Source: Pseudoalteromonas luteoviolacea (GTDB taxonomy: Bacteria > Pseudomonadota > Gammaproteobacteria > Enterobacterales > Alteromonadaceae). From it: 64,000 nucleotides of DNA. Position 1 is the first letter of the stretch; each line of letters begins with the position of its first letter. The notes under the pieces were generated by a model. That model saw nothing but the letters and a program-made list of their open reading frames with translations. It ran no database searches and was not told where the DNA came from. The stretch is taken from positions 62,001 to 126,000 of the forward strand of contig NZ_JAGJEH010000010.1 of assembly GCF_018100925.1 (NCBI RefSeq), given 5' to 3'. Shown piece after piece: positions 26,022 to 35,509 of the stretch. The position numbers and the translations under genes were made by a program.

Positions 26022-26339
26022 CTAGCCCCAAAGCTTTTCTAGATCATAAAAATCACGAGTTTGGTCTTGCATGACATGTACCACAACATCTCCCAAGTCA
26101 ACAAGTACCCACTCACCGACATCTTGGCCTTCGTGGCCTAGTGGTGTTTCGCCGGCATGACGCGCTTCTTTTGCTACATGGTCTGCAATTGATTGAACGT
26201 GGCGTTTCGAGTTGCCTGAACAAATGACTAAATAATCAGTGATTGAGGACGTTTCTCTGACATCTAACTTCACAATGTCACGGGCTTTCATATCATCGAC
26301 TTTATCTAAAGCAAAGTCTAAAAGTTGTTTTGAATCCAA
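26022..26339 (-). CDS. rsfS: Ribosomal silencing factor
   Basis: A 105-aa protein that binds uL14 and blocks 30S joining. Conserved stretches are DDMKARDIVKLDV, SITDYLVICSGNSKRHVQSIADHV, GEWVLVDLGDVVVHVMQ and RDFYDLEKLWG. Together with rlmH it forms a ribosome-maturation pair. Confidence 0.96.
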   Translation of the reverse strand: MDSKQLLDFALDKVDDMKARDIVKLDVRETSSITDYLVICSGNSKRHVQSIADHVAKEARHAGETPLGHEGQDVGEWVLVDLGDVVVHVMQDQTRDFYDLEKLWG

Positions 26340-26426
26340 ATCAGAATCTCTATGCTATGTACACTACTAATAAGGGCGCAATTCTAACATGTTTTCCAGT
26401 AGAATTATCAAGTCGATCAGCGGCAG

Positions 26427-27056
26427 TTACTGTGCGTACAGTTTATTTTTATTAATATAAGTTATGACCGACTCTGGCAGCCAAGGTTCAACGGACTGGC
26501 CGGATTTTATTACTGTGCGAATTTCACTCGATGCTGCGGAAAAAGGCTCGCCAGTCATAAAGTAACATTTCCCTGCTTGAACTTGGTGCAATGTATCTGG
26601 ATGGGTTACCTTGGCATGTGCTAGGTAATGGGTTAGCTGCAAGCATGGTGCAAATTTATCGCCCGGCCTTGCATATACTACGATATGGCATAGTTGAGTG
26701 ATTGTTTGCCATTGATACCAACTGCTAAGGCTATTAAAAGAGTCCATACCCATCAAAAAAGCGATGGGAGTATTGGGGTGTTCAGCCCTTAATTCTTGTA
26801 AGGTTAATACAGTATACGAGGGCTCAGTGCGTGTAATCTCCCTAGTATCTATGTTAAATCTTGATTCTTCGTTAGTAGCCAATTGTAACATCGCCAAGCG
26901 GTGCTCTGTGGCTATACTTGGGCCTTTTTTATGCACAGGTGTTGCATTGGGCATAAATGATAAAGAAGTGAGAGATAATTCCTTTAAACACTGTTCGGCC
27001 ATATTGATATGCCCTAAGTGGATCGGGTCAAAGGTACCGCCAAAAAGTGCAATCAT
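26427..27056 (-). CDS. nadD: Nicotinate-mononucleotide adenylyltransferase
   Basis: A 209-aa enzyme making deamido-NAD from NaMN and ATP. ATP-binding IALFGGTFDPIHLGH at the N-terminus and the C-terminal SSEIRTVIKSGQSVEPWLPESVITYI (ISSTxxR-like) are clear. Its ATG overlaps the holA stop by one base (TGATG). Confidence 0.95.
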   Translation of the reverse strand: MIALFGGTFDPIHLGHINMAEQCLKELSLTSLSFMPNATPVHKKGPSIATEHRLAMLQLATNEESRFNIDTREITRTEPSYTVLTLQELRAEHPNTPIAFLMGMDSFNSLSSWYQWQTITQLCHIVVYARPGDKFAPCLQLTHYLAHAKVTHPDTLHQVQAGKCYFMTGEPFSAASSEIRTVIKSGQSVEPWLPESVITYINKNKLYAQ

Positions 27057-28114
27057 CAGTGCTGAGTTCCTAGCTGGTTTGAACTGTCAGCAAAAGGCAT
27101 TGGGAAATTTATTGGCTGACAAAAACTTAAAGCGATATGTGCAAGGCCTTGGAATGGCGCACTAAGTCCATTGCTTTTGAAGGCTGAATCAAACTGCGCG
27201 AGCAGAGATATAATATGTTCTAGTTGGGCGATTGTGAGCCTATCTAAAGCTTGTTGTGTCGACTGCTGCTGGTTTTTCCAAATATTATGTTGCTTGAACA
27301 GTGGCGCAATAGCTAGGCCCTGTACCAGTGCACGCTTCATAGCGAGTAAAGTCTGCGCTTGATTTTGTATTGTCCAAGCAACACTGGTCGGTTCAACATT
27401 GTCAGTAGCTAACTTATTGAGTATTTTCACGATATACTTTGCATTGCCTTTCAACAAACCATCATTTAGATCGAAGATGTCGAACTTGGCTTGATTGAGT
27501 AGGCCACTCATAAGTTGCTGTTGATCAATCAAAGCATCTTTATATAGTAGTGACAGCTTTTCAAGTTCTTGATACGTGGCAAGTAAGTTACCTTCCGTTG
27601 CCAGTAGTAAGCTGCGCTTGGCGTCGCTTTTTAAATTGACTTTTAAACGTTTACATTCGTCATCCAACCACCTTTCTAAGTGATAACCTGTGAGGGCATA
27701 ACAAGGTACAAATAAGCCTTGTTTGTCGAGAGCTTTAAACCAAGCTGAGCGCTGAATATCTTGGCCCGCTTTTGCACCCTTTATAATTAATATGACATCT
27801 GGGTTTATATTGGCAGCCAGCTCTTTTAGGATGTTAACGCCTTGCGTAGGTGGCTTCTGTTGGTTTAAATCAAGTTCGATAATTGTACGTGCACTAAAAA
27901 GCGACATGCTGTTGTACTGGGCAATGAGTTCTTGCCAATCGAAGCCGGGCAGCAGGGCAAACTTGATGACTTCATCAAACCCTTGCTTTTTAGCTACTTG
28001 ACGGATATTTAAAACACAATTTCCCTCTTGGAAAGGCTCTTCACCAAAAACAAGGTAGAAAGGATGCAGGCCTTTACTTAACTGGCCTGCTAGTTGATTT
28101 GCATAACAGCGCAT
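27056..28114 (-). CDS. holA: DNA polymerase III delta subunit
   Basis: A 352-aa clamp-loader subunit: LSKGLHPFYLVFGEEPFQ near the start, SLFSARTIIELDL, and the C-terminal helical collar domain. It opens the beta clamp. Start and stop are coupled by one-base overlaps to lptE and nadD. Confidence 0.94.
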   Translation of the reverse strand: MRCYANQLAGQLSKGLHPFYLVFGEEPFQEGNCVLNIRQVAKKQGFDEVIKFALLPGFDWQELIAQYNSMSLFSARTIIELDLNQQKPPTQGVNILKELAANINPDVILIIKGAKAGQDIQRSAWFKALDKQGLFVPCYALTGYHLERWLDDECKRLKVNLKSDAKRSLLLATEGNLLATYQELEKLSLLYKDALIDQQQLMSGLLNQAKFDIFDLNDGLLKGNAKYIVKILNKLATDNVEPTSVAWTIQNQAQTLLAMKRALVQGLAIAPLFKQHNIWKNQQQSTQQALDRLTIAQLEHIISLLAQFDSAFKSNGLSAPFQGLAHIALSFCQPINFPMPFADSSNQLGTQH

Positions 28115-28677
28115 TAGAGTTGTGACAGTTCGCGAATAATTCGTTTAGTGGCTAACTTGCGCATCTCAGATAGGATGATTTCCATTTCTTTGGATTTGGC
28201 AAGTGAGTTCGTTGGATCGTCTTGATAGTTGCGATAAAGCTCGAAACTTTGTTCAAAAGGCTCTTGATCCGGGCGAGATAGGCGGTAGGAAACTTTATAT
28301 GCAAGCTCATACTGAGCAACTTGGCCATTTTGAAAAAGGCTCAATGGCTGCCTGCTCAGCGCATCTCTGTACAAGTGAAGCTCTGCTGCATTTTTACTAT
28401 TTTTACCCGTAATCTCATCGTTAATTTTGACTTGTGAGCGCTGCAACTCGTATTTCAGTTGCTCGTATAAAGCTGACTTTTGGTCTTCCCCTGTTAGATG
28501 CAATACTCTTAGATCTTCAGGGATATACGACGCTTGTTTTAGATGAAAGCCACAGCCTGTGACAGTCAAACAGACTAGCAAAACTGCTAGTCCATTCTTT
28601 ATGCCAGCAAGCGCGCGCATAGCAGCCAAGCCAGTAAGGCTTGCTGCTAAAATGACTCGCTTAACTAAGCCAATCAT
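28114..28677 (-). CDS. lptE: LPS-assembly lipoprotein LptE
   Basis: A 187-aa lipoprotein forming the plug of the LptD translocon. The lipobox is LTVTGC followed by GFHLKQASYIPEDLRVLHL, the usual LptE start. ATG 28677 overlaps the leuS stop (TAATG), but gives an overlong 41-residue leader; an internal ATG at 28620 gives a normal 22-residue one, though without a good ribosome binding site. I keep the coupled start, with doubt. Confidence 0.9.
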   Translation of the reverse strand: MIGLVKRVILAASLTGLAAMRALAGIKNGLAVLLVCLTVTGCGFHLKQASYIPEDLRVLHLTGEDQKSALYEQLKYELQRSQVKINDEITGKNSKNAAELHLYRDALSRQPLSLFQNGQVAQYELAYKVSYRLSRPDQEPFEQSFELYRNYQDDPTNSLAKSKEMEIILSEMRKLATKRIIRELSQL

Positions 28678-31265
28678 TAGTTGGCAACCACATTAAGTAG
28701 CTTGCCCGGCACATAAATTACTTTACGAATGGTTTTACCATCAGTGAATTTAGTGACGTTTTCTTCTGCGAAGGCTTTTGCTTCAACTTGCTCTTTTGTT
28801 GCGTCGGCGGCAACAGTCAATTTTGCACGCAGTTTACCGTTTACTTGAACAACAATCAGTTTTTCATCTTCAACCAAAGCGCTTTGATCTACTGTTGGCC
28901 AAGCGGCATCCAATACATCGCCTTGGTGACCAAGTTGTTCCCACAACTCATGACACATATGTGGTGTAATTGGCGCTAGCATAATGATAATTGCATTTAG
29001 CGCTTCATTTGCAAGTGCAATGTCTTGGTCGTTTTCGAGTGGTGCTTTTGTCAGTTTATTGGACAATTCCATAACTGCTGCAATCGCTGTGTTGAATGTT
29101 TGACGACGTTCAACATCATCAGTGACTTTAGCAATGGCTTTGTGGATTTCACGACGCAGCGTCTTTTGATTACTAGACAGCTTACTTAGATCTAGATCTG
29201 CAGTACCTGCATTTTTAACATCAACAGCATATTTCCAAACACGACGTAGGAACCTTTGAGCACCTTCAACACCAGAATCAGACCACTCAAGTGTTTGCTC
29301 TGGTGGAGCAGTGAACATCATGAATAAGCGTACTGTGTCGGCACCGTACTGTTTAATAACCGTTTGCGGGTCAATACCATTGTTTTTAGACTTGGACATT
29401 TTCCCCATACCCGCTGACATAACTGGCTCACCGTCGTCTTTATGCCAAGCTTTGATGATACGGCCTTTGTCGTCTTTTTCTGTTTCTACATCCAGTGGAG
29501 AGATCCAAATATCACCGCCTTTTTCATCTTTACGATAATAAGTATCAGCAAGGACCATACCTTGACAAAGCAAACGCTCAAACGGCTCGTCTGAATTAAC
29601 TAAACCGAAATCTCTCAATAGCTTGTGGAAGAAGCGAGAGTATAGTAAGTGCAAGATAGCGTGTTCAATACCACCGATATATTGGTTTACAGGCAACCAA
29701 TAGTTTGCAGCACCAGGCTCTAGCATGCCTTCATCGTAGCGCGGGCTACAGTAACGAGCGTAGTACCAAGATGACTCCATAAAGGTGTCAAAAGTATCTG
29801 TTTCGTGGAATGCTGGTTCGCCATTTACGGTGGCTTTGGCCCATTCAGGGTCTGCTTTAATCGGAGATGTTACACCATCCATTACAACGTCTTCAGGTAA
29901 ACGCACTGGCAACATTTCTTCAGTCGCAGCGAGTTCTGAGCCATCTTCTTTGCTTAGCATTGGAATTGGTGAACCCCAATAACGTTGACGGCTAACACCC
30001 CAGTCGCGAAGGCGGAAGTTTACTTTGCGTTTGCCAGCACCCAGACTTTCTAACTTATCAGCAATAGCATTGAAAGCGGCTTCAAAATCAAGGCCATCGA
30101 ACTCACCTGAGTTGATAAGCACACCTTTTTCAGTGAAAGCTTCAGCAGCTAGATCAGCTTGTTGCTCAGCATCCGCCGCAGGGCTAATTACTTGCTTGAT
30201 CTCTAGGCCATAAGCTGTCGCAAACTCATAGTCACGTTGATCATGACCAGGTACCGCCATGACGGCACCAGAACCGTAGTCCATTAAAACAAAGTTAGCG
30301 ATCCAAATTGGGACTTCTTTACCTGTTAATGGGTGGATTGCGCTCAGGCCTGTTGCAATGCCTTTTTTGTCCATAGTAGCTAAATCAGCCTCTGCTACTT
30401 TGGTGTTTTTGCATTCTTCGACAAATGCAGCCACGTCTTCATTGCTTTTCGCCGCTTCTAAGGCAATTGGGTGGCCCGCTGCGACAGCAACATAAGTGAC
30501 ACCCATAAATGTGTCTGGGCGAGTCGTATAGACAGTAAAGCTTTCATTGTTGTCTGCGCGTTTGAAGTCGATCTCTAAACCTTCCGAGCGGCCAATCCAG
30601 TTGCGCTGCATGGTTTTAACCTGTTCTGGCCAGTGATCTAACTTGTCTAAGTCATCAAGTAGTTCTTGAGCATAGTCTGTGATTTTGATGAACCACTGTG
30701 GAATTTCTTTTTGTTCGACAAGTGCACCTGAACGCCAGCCACGACCGTCGATAACCTGCTCATTAGCAAGTACAGTTTGGTCGACTGGGTCCCAGTTTAC
30801 GGTTGACATTTTCTTATACACTAAGCCCTTTTCATATAGCTTAGTGAAGAACCATTGTTCCCATTTATAGTATTCTGGGTGACACGTTGCGATTTCGCGA
30901 TCCCAGTCATAACCAAAGCCCAGTTGCTTCAGCTGACCACGCATGTAGTCAATGTTTTCGTAGGTCCATTTTGCAGGCGCAGTATTATTTTTGATTGCTG
31001 CATTTTCAGCTGGTAGACCGAACGCATCCCAGCCCATTGGCTGCATGACATTTTTTCCTTGCAAGCGCTGGAAGCGCGAAACAACGTCACCGATTGTGTA
31101 ATTACGGACATGTCCCATATGGAGCTTACCACTTGGGTAAGGGAACATAGACAAGCAATAGTATTTTTCTTTGCTTTCGTCTTCGACTACTTTAAATGTG
31201 TTATTTTCTTCCCAATAGGATTGAACCTTGGGTTCGATTTCTTGTGGGTTGTATTGCTCTTGCAT
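28677..31265 (-). CDS. leuS: Leucyl-tRNA synthetase
   Basis: An 862-aa class I aminoacyl-tRNA synthetase. HIGH motif in MFPYPSGKLHMGHVRNY (near residue 40), the CP1 editing domain with TTRPDTFMGVTYVAVAAGHP, KMSKS as GKMSKSKNNG, and a C-terminal domain ending IRKVIYVPGKLLNVVAN. It begins the minus-strand run into lptE. Confidence 0.98.
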   Translation of the reverse strand: MQEQYNPQEIEPKVQSYWEENNTFKVVEDESKEKYYCLSMFPYPSGKLHMGHVRNYTIGDVVSRFQRLQGKNVMQPMGWDAFGLPAENAAIKNNTAPAKWTYENIDYMRGQLKQLGFGYDWDREIATCHPEYYKWEQWFFTKLYEKGLVYKKMSTVNWDPVDQTVLANEQVIDGRGWRSGALVEQKEIPQWFIKITDYAQELLDDLDKLDHWPEQVKTMQRNWIGRSEGLEIDFKRADNNESFTVYTTRPDTFMGVTYVAVAAGHPIALEAAKSNEDVAAFVEECKNTKVAEADLATMDKKGIATGLSAIHPLTGKEVPIWIANFVLMDYGSGAVMAVPGHDQRDYEFATAYGLEIKQVISPAADAEQQADLAAEAFTEKGVLINSGEFDGLDFEAAFNAIADKLESLGAGKRKVNFRLRDWGVSRQRYWGSPIPMLSKEDGSELAATEEMLPVRLPEDVVMDGVTSPIKADPEWAKATVNGEPAFHETDTFDTFMESSWYYARYCSPRYDEGMLEPGAANYWLPVNQYIGGIEHAILHLLYSRFFHKLLRDFGLVNSDEPFERLLCQGMVLADTYYRKDEKGGDIWISPLDVETEKDDKGRIIKAWHKDDGEPVMSAGMGKMSKSKNNGIDPQTVIKQYGADTVRLFMMFTAPPEQTLEWSDSGVEGAQRFLRRVWKYAVDVKNAGTADLDLSKLSSNQKTLRREIHKAIAKVTDDVERRQTFNTAIAAVMELSNKLTKAPLENDQDIALANEALNAIIIMLAPITPHMCHELWEQLGHQGDVLDAAWPTVDQSALVEDEKLIVVQVNGKLRAKLTVAADATKEQVEAKAFAEENVTKFTDGKTIRKVIYVPGKLLNVVAN

Positions 31266-31621
31266 TGACGTTTCCAGACTTCTTGCAAACTGATTGTAAA
31301 ATTGGTCAATAGCATACCCGAAAACTTAGCCTGATCACAGCATATGATGGGCAATTTGCATGGAATAATCATATTTATGTCAATTTCAATTGCCCAACAA
31401 TAAAAGACGTTGAAAATGTCTTTTATTGTTGGGCTCATGGCCCTTTTTGAGGAGTGCTCTATACTCTGAATATGCAATGTGAATGTGTTCAACAGGTGTT
31501 GTATCAACTTCGGCAACCATGGGTGACGTTTACGTGTTTGGCTGGGCATGATAAGTCAAATATGTAATTTGTGGCGTTGGGGTTTACCACTGTGACTAGA
31601 TGTAGATGAACAGGAGGCAAC
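31266..31621. other. Divergent intergenic region with a perfect 17-bp hairpin
   Basis: Between leuS and the YbeL-like gene. It contains GCCCAACAATAAAAGAC (31392-31408), a 9-base loop, and the exact reverse complement (31418-31434). Neither strand has a T-run after it, so it is not an ordinary terminator and no gene ends here. GGAGGCAAC at 31613-31621 is the ribosome binding site of the next gene. Confidence 0.6.
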
Positions 31622-32080
31622 ATGGCAGATTATAAACATTGGCTTGATGATTTTTCTAAATGGTTTAAAGATGTGAAAGAGCATGAGCTGAAAAAAATGG
31701 TCGATGAATTTATTAAGGAAGAGCAGAGGTGGCGGGAGTTTGGCAAAAACAAGCTCAATGACTACAAGCATTACTTCAAACGTGATCTACAGCATATTTC
31801 ACAACACCACGATCATTACCAAGGTGTTGCGTGGGAAGAGTTTAAAGAATCAATATTATACGAGTTAGCTTATTTAGAGGACAGGACGCAGCTTGAGTGG
31901 CAAGCTTTGATGTCTGATTTTGCACATGATGGCGTTTATAAAGAAGGTGAATGGATAGCTTTGGGGCAATTAGTGTGTAAGAATTGCGGCAATAAAACCG
32001 ATGTTTATCACACTCTTGAGATAAAGGCTTGTAGTGAATGCGGGCATGATACTTTTCTGCGCAAGGCGCTGACACCCTAA
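31622..32080 (+). CDS. ybeL: Zinc-ribbon protein of the YbeL/DUF1451 family
   Basis: A 152-aa protein: a long charged helical N-terminal part (about 1-110, rich in E, K, H and W) and a C-terminal zinc ribbon with two CxxC pairs (VCKNCGNK and ACSECGHD). This is the YbeL layout, and ybeL is also next to leuS in E. coli. Function unknown. GGAGG lies before the ATG. Confidence 0.88.
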   Translation: MADYKHWLDDFSKWFKDVKEHELKKMVDEFIKEEQRWREFGKNKLNDYKHYFKRDLQHISQHHDHYQGVAWEEFKESILYELAYLEDRTQLEWQALMSDFAHDGVYKEGEWIALGQLVCKNCGNKTDVYHTLEIKACSECGHDTFLRKALTP

Positions 32081-32127
32081 ACGACACAATGTTGTATTTC
32101 GAAGTGTGAACAATAAAGAAACCAGGA

Positions 32128-34539
32128 ATGACTAAAACAATTAAGCCACTGTGTTCGGATCAGCTGACACCGACTGTTTCATTGCAACATATTCGATCAT
32201 GTATGCAAAACCCTTATCCCGAGTCTTTACCTTTCATAGGACAACAACGCGCTCAGAGCGCGCTCGATTTTGCCCTTGGTATGGAATTACCTGGATACAA
32301 CGTATTTGTCATGGGCGAAGCAGCTACAGGCCGCTTTACCATGGTCAAGGATAAATTAGAAGCGCATAGCAAAACGCGACCAACACCCAAAGAGTGGCTT
32401 TATGTCAATAATTATGACGACCACAGAGAGCCTATCACTATGTTCATGCAGCCTGGTGAAAGCCGGCAGCTTGCAGATGACATTGATGCGTTTTTGGACG
32501 AAGTTGTGGACACCTTTCCTGCTGCATTTGACAACCCGGGCTATCAGCGCAAGAAAAAGTCAATTGATAGAGACTTTGACAATAAGTACAACGCAGCATT
32601 GACAGCGGTTGAGCAGCTGGCGATGAATAAAAGCGTGATCATGCTAGAGGAGAATGGGGCTGTCAGTTTTGTGCCAGTAGTCAATGGTAAACAGCTAGAT
32701 GAAAATGAGTTTGCTGTACTTGATGAGCAAGTCCAAACTCAGTTTTACGAAGCCATTGACGAGTTGGAAGATGGCTTAATCGAAGCGCTTATCGAGTTAC
32801 CTCGATGGAAGCGAGAGTCGTCAGAAAAGCTCAGAAAATTGAAAAAAACGACGATTGAGCTTGCAACTAAGCCATTGCTTAAAGCGCTTGAACACAAGTA
32901 CGCCAGTCATATAGGGGTGATCCGTTACTTAAAAGATCTTCGCGTTGAAATAGTTGAAGCGGTTTTAGATTGGCTGGATGATGACTCTGCGGGTTCTGAC
33001 GAGCAAAAAGAAGATTTCGATGCTAAAGGTATGTTGACAGACTTTTTTGCGCCAAATATTTTAATCGAATACAAAGAAGGGGCGCCTGCTCCGGTGGTGT
33101 ATGAACCCAACCCAACGTTTGGAAATATATTTGGTAAGATTGAATACGAAAGCGCACAGGGGTCGCTGATCACTAGCTATCGCTCTATTCAAGCCGGAGC
33201 ACTACATCGTGCAAACGGCGGGTACTTAATCATGGATGCGGATAAAGTACTCGCGTCTCCGCAAGTGTGGGACGGGCTTAAACTGTCATTAAAAACACAT
33301 CAGATTAAAAATGATTTGCCATTTCAAGATAGCTCTGTGGGGAGTAGCTTTACCCTAAAGCCTCAGCTGATCCCCATGGATGTTAAAATTATTTTGCTGG
33401 GTTCTCGAGATTTGTATTACACCATTAGTGAGTATGATGAAGAGTTTGGAGAGCTTTTCAGAGTCCTTGCTGACTTTGATTATTACTTGCCCTCCAGCGA
33501 TAGGTTGCAGTACCAGTTTGTCACTAAAGTCCAAGAGTATTGCGAGCAAACTTTAAATTGTGGCCTGACGGCAGAAGCGTTAGTTCGACTTTTGAAGTTT
33601 AGCTATCGCCAAGCAGAACACCGCAGCAAATTGTCTGCACGTTTTGCTGATGTACTTGAGCTGGTGGCAGAGGCAAGCTATTACGCTAAACAAGATGGTG
33701 AAGAGATGATCGACGATCATCATATTACTGAGGCTTTACTTGGCAAACAATACCGCACCGGCCAACTAAGCGAAAATATGTTAAGTGACATAGAGGAAGG
33801 GCACACATTAATCGCCACACAAGGCCAAGCGGTGGGCAAAGTAAATGGACTGACTGTACTGCACATAGGCGACACAGCGTTTGGTACACCTGCACGGATC
33901 ACGGCAACGGTCTATGCTGGTTCAGATGGTGTCATTGATGTTGAGCGAGAAGCCGAGCTTGGTAAGTCAATCCATTCGAAGGGAGTGATGTTGCTTACTG
34001 GCTATCTCGGTAACAAGTATGCGCAGCAGTTTAGTTTAACTTTGAGTGCAAATATAGCGATTGAGCAAAGCTACGGATATATAGATGGGGACAGTGCGTC
34101 ACTGGCTGAATTATGTGGTTTAATCTCTGCCATCACTCAGTTACCTATTGAGCAGTCTTTGGCATTGACAGGCTCTATAAATCAGCATGGTGAAGTGCAG
34201 GCGGTCGGCGGCGTTAATGAAAAAGTAGAAGGCTTTTTTAAACTCTGCAAGATGCGCGGCCTAACGGGTAGTCAAGGGGTGATCATTCCACATTCCAATT
34301 TAATTAACTTAGTGTTAGAAGACGAAGTGGTTGAGGCAATTGCAAGCAACAAGTTTAATTTGTTTGCAGTGAAAAGTGTTGACGAGGCGCTAGAGATTCT
34401 AATGAATGTGCCTGCTGGGAAGGTCAACCAAGGTAAGTACCCAAAAGGGACCATCAATCAATTAGCATTAGCTAGACTTGAGCAAATAGCACAAGTAGTT
34501 AATGGCGAAGAAAAAGAACCATCTGAAGACACTGAGTAG
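32128..34539 (+). CDS. Lon-family ATP-dependent protease (YcbZ/LonC-like)
   Basis: An 803-aa protein with an AAA-type N-terminal region and a C-terminal Lon peptidase domain (about 575-780). The P-loop reads GEAATGRFT, with Arg for the usual Lys, a feature of this Lon-like branch rather than housekeeping Lon. A helical insertion (about 140-270) and the sensor region GGYLIMDADKVL follow. The catalytic Ser is in DGDSASLAELCG and the Lys in GVNEKVEGFF. E. coli YcbZ (LonP-like) is the nearest known relative; its substrates are poorly defined. The FKBP gene follows 8 bases later. Confidence 0.9.
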   Translation: MTKTIKPLCSDQLTPTVSLQHIRSCMQNPYPESLPFIGQQRAQSALDFALGMELPGYNVFVMGEAATGRFTMVKDKLEAHSKTRPTPKEWLYVNNYDDHREPITMFMQPGESRQLADDIDAFLDEVVDTFPAAFDNPGYQRKKKSIDRDFDNKYNAALTAVEQLAMNKSVIMLEENGAVSFVPVVNGKQLDENEFAVLDEQVQTQFYEAIDELEDGLIEALIELPRWKRESSEKLRKLKKTTIELATKPLLKALEHKYASHIGVIRYLKDLRVEIVEAVLDWLDDDSAGSDEQKEDFDAKGMLTDFFAPNILIEYKEGAPAPVVYEPNPTFGNIFGKIEYESAQGSLITSYRSIQAGALHRANGGYLIMDADKVLASPQVWDGLKLSLKTHQIKNDLPFQDSSVGSSFTLKPQLIPMDVKIILLGSRDLYYTISEYDEEFGELFRVLADFDYYLPSSDRLQYQFVTKVQEYCEQTLNCGLTAEALVRLLKFSYRQAEHRSKLSARFADVLELVAEASYYAKQDGEEMIDDHHITEALLGKQYRTGQLSENMLSDIEEGHTLIATQGQAVGKVNGLTVLHIGDTAFGTPARITATVYAGSDGVIDVEREAELGKSIHSKGVMLLTGYLGNKYAQQFSLTLSANIAIEQSYGYIDGDSASLAELCGLISAITQLPIEQSLALTGSINQHGEVQAVGGVNEKVEGFFKLCKMRGLTGSQGVIIPHSNLINLVLEDEVVEAIASNKFNLFAVKSVDEALEILMNVPAGKVNQGKYPKGTINQLALARLEQIAQVVNGEEKEPSEDTE

Positions 34540-34547
34540 GAGTAGTT

Positions 34548-35027
34548 ATGTCTGTAACCGGTATTTTGGTCACCATTTTAGTCTTTGGGCTAGCATGGTT
34601 TATTTTCAATAATAGTCAAAAACAGATGCAAATTGCGCAAATGAATCGATTGGATGCTGAGGAGTTTCTTGTATCGAATGCAAAAAAAGAAGGTGTGATT
34701 ACGACAGAGAGCGGTTTGCAATATGAAATAATTGAGAAGGGAGACGGAAATACTTTCCCGACAATCAATGACAGCGTACGAGTTCATTATCATGGAACTT
34801 TAATCAATGGTATGGTTTTTGACAGCTCTGTAGATCGAGGGCAAGCCATCACTTTTAGCCCTAAGCAAGTAATTGCAGGCTGGACTGAGGCACTACAGCT
34901 CATGGCAGAGGGTGATAAGTTTCGACTCTATATTCATCCGGATTTAGCCTATGGGAATAGATCGACGGGAAATATTAGTGCGGGTTCGCTATTGATTTTT
35001 GAAGTTGAACTAATTGCAATTAACTAG
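34548..35027 (+). CDS. Membrane-anchored FKBP-type peptidyl-prolyl isomerase
   Basis: A 159-aa protein with an N-terminal TM (about 4-20, ILVTILVFGLAWFIF), a short linker and one FKBP domain (about 60-158) with VHYHGTLINGMVFDSS, VIAGWTEALQLMAEGDKFRLYIHPDLAYG and LLIFEVELI. The anchor lacks a cleavage site, so the isomerase faces the periplasm. It is 8 bases after the Lon-like protease gene with TAGGAGTAG as ribosome binding site, so the two may act together in envelope protein quality control. Confidence 0.9.
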   Translation: MSVTGILVTILVFGLAWFIFNNSQKQMQIAQMNRLDAEEFLVSNAKKEGVITTESGLQYEIIEKGDGNTFPTINDSVRVHYHGTLINGMVFDSSVDRGQAITFSPKQVIAGWTEALQLMAEGDKFRLYIHPDLAYGNRSTGNISAGSLLIFEVELIAIN

Positions 35028-35097
35028 CACATAAAGGTTTAAGATTTGTGTAAGTTGTATTATTTTTAGCTTGCATTTTATCTATATTGTTATTTAA

Positions 35098-35463
35098 ATG
35101 GGAACAGGTATCGTCATGGCAAGGAGGTGGTACTTGGCATATCTGTTTCTAATAGTATGTAGTTTTGCAGGGGCATTGTTTTGTAGAAGGGTGAGTAACA
35201 ATAAACATATGAGAATAGAAAGTTACGTCTCTTCTACCAACCCTGGATTTTATCAACAACTTTCATCTGATCGATTTGATATCGATAGACAAGCGGCGTT
35301 TGTCAAAAATTTAGCTGCAGTTTCGTCATTAGGTGAATTGACTAAGTTAGAGGAGGTAACATTAAGAGAGCTTCTATATGATCGGTTTTTAGCTGATATG
35401 GGAGTTATTTTCTTCTCTTTGGGTACCGTGATTTTTTCGACTCTAATTGTATTCGTAATTTAA
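35098..35463 (+). CDS. Small two-TM membrane protein, unknown
   Basis: A 121-aa protein with hydrophobic segments at about 11-28 (WYLAYLFLIVCSFAGALF) and 99-121 (MGVIFFSLGTVIFSTLIVFVI), and a soluble middle of about 70 residues. No family recognised. A second ATG at 35116 (MARRWY) gives a more usual membrane start; neither has a strong ribosome binding site. It ends at a bidirectional terminator. Confidence 0.6.
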   Translation: MGTGIVMARRWYLAYLFLIVCSFAGALFCRRVSNNKHMRIESYVSSTNPGFYQQLSSDRFDIDRQAAFVKNLAAVSSLGELTKLEEVTLRELLYDRFLADMGVIFFSLGTVIFSTLIVFVI

Positions 35464-35466
35464 CTA

Positions 35467-35499
35467 AAACCCACTTTGTCGAGCAAAGTGGGTTTTTTT
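35467..35499. terminator. Bidirectional terminator
   Basis: AAACCCACTTTG (35467-35478), 5-base loop, CAAAGTGGGTTT (35484-35495) followed by TTTT. It separates the two-TM gene from the convergent SH3 gene. Confidence 0.9.
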
Positions 35500-35509
35500 A
35501 CAGATGAGA

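Noticed and set aside
31187..31549. 120-codon minus-strand ORF
   Set aside because: Overlaps the leuS start and the intergenic hairpin; no supporting start signal or family.
32128..34539. Housekeeping Lon protease
   Set aside because: It lacks the Lon N-terminal domain and has a degenerate P-loop (GR instead of GK), fitting the YcbZ/LonC-like branch.
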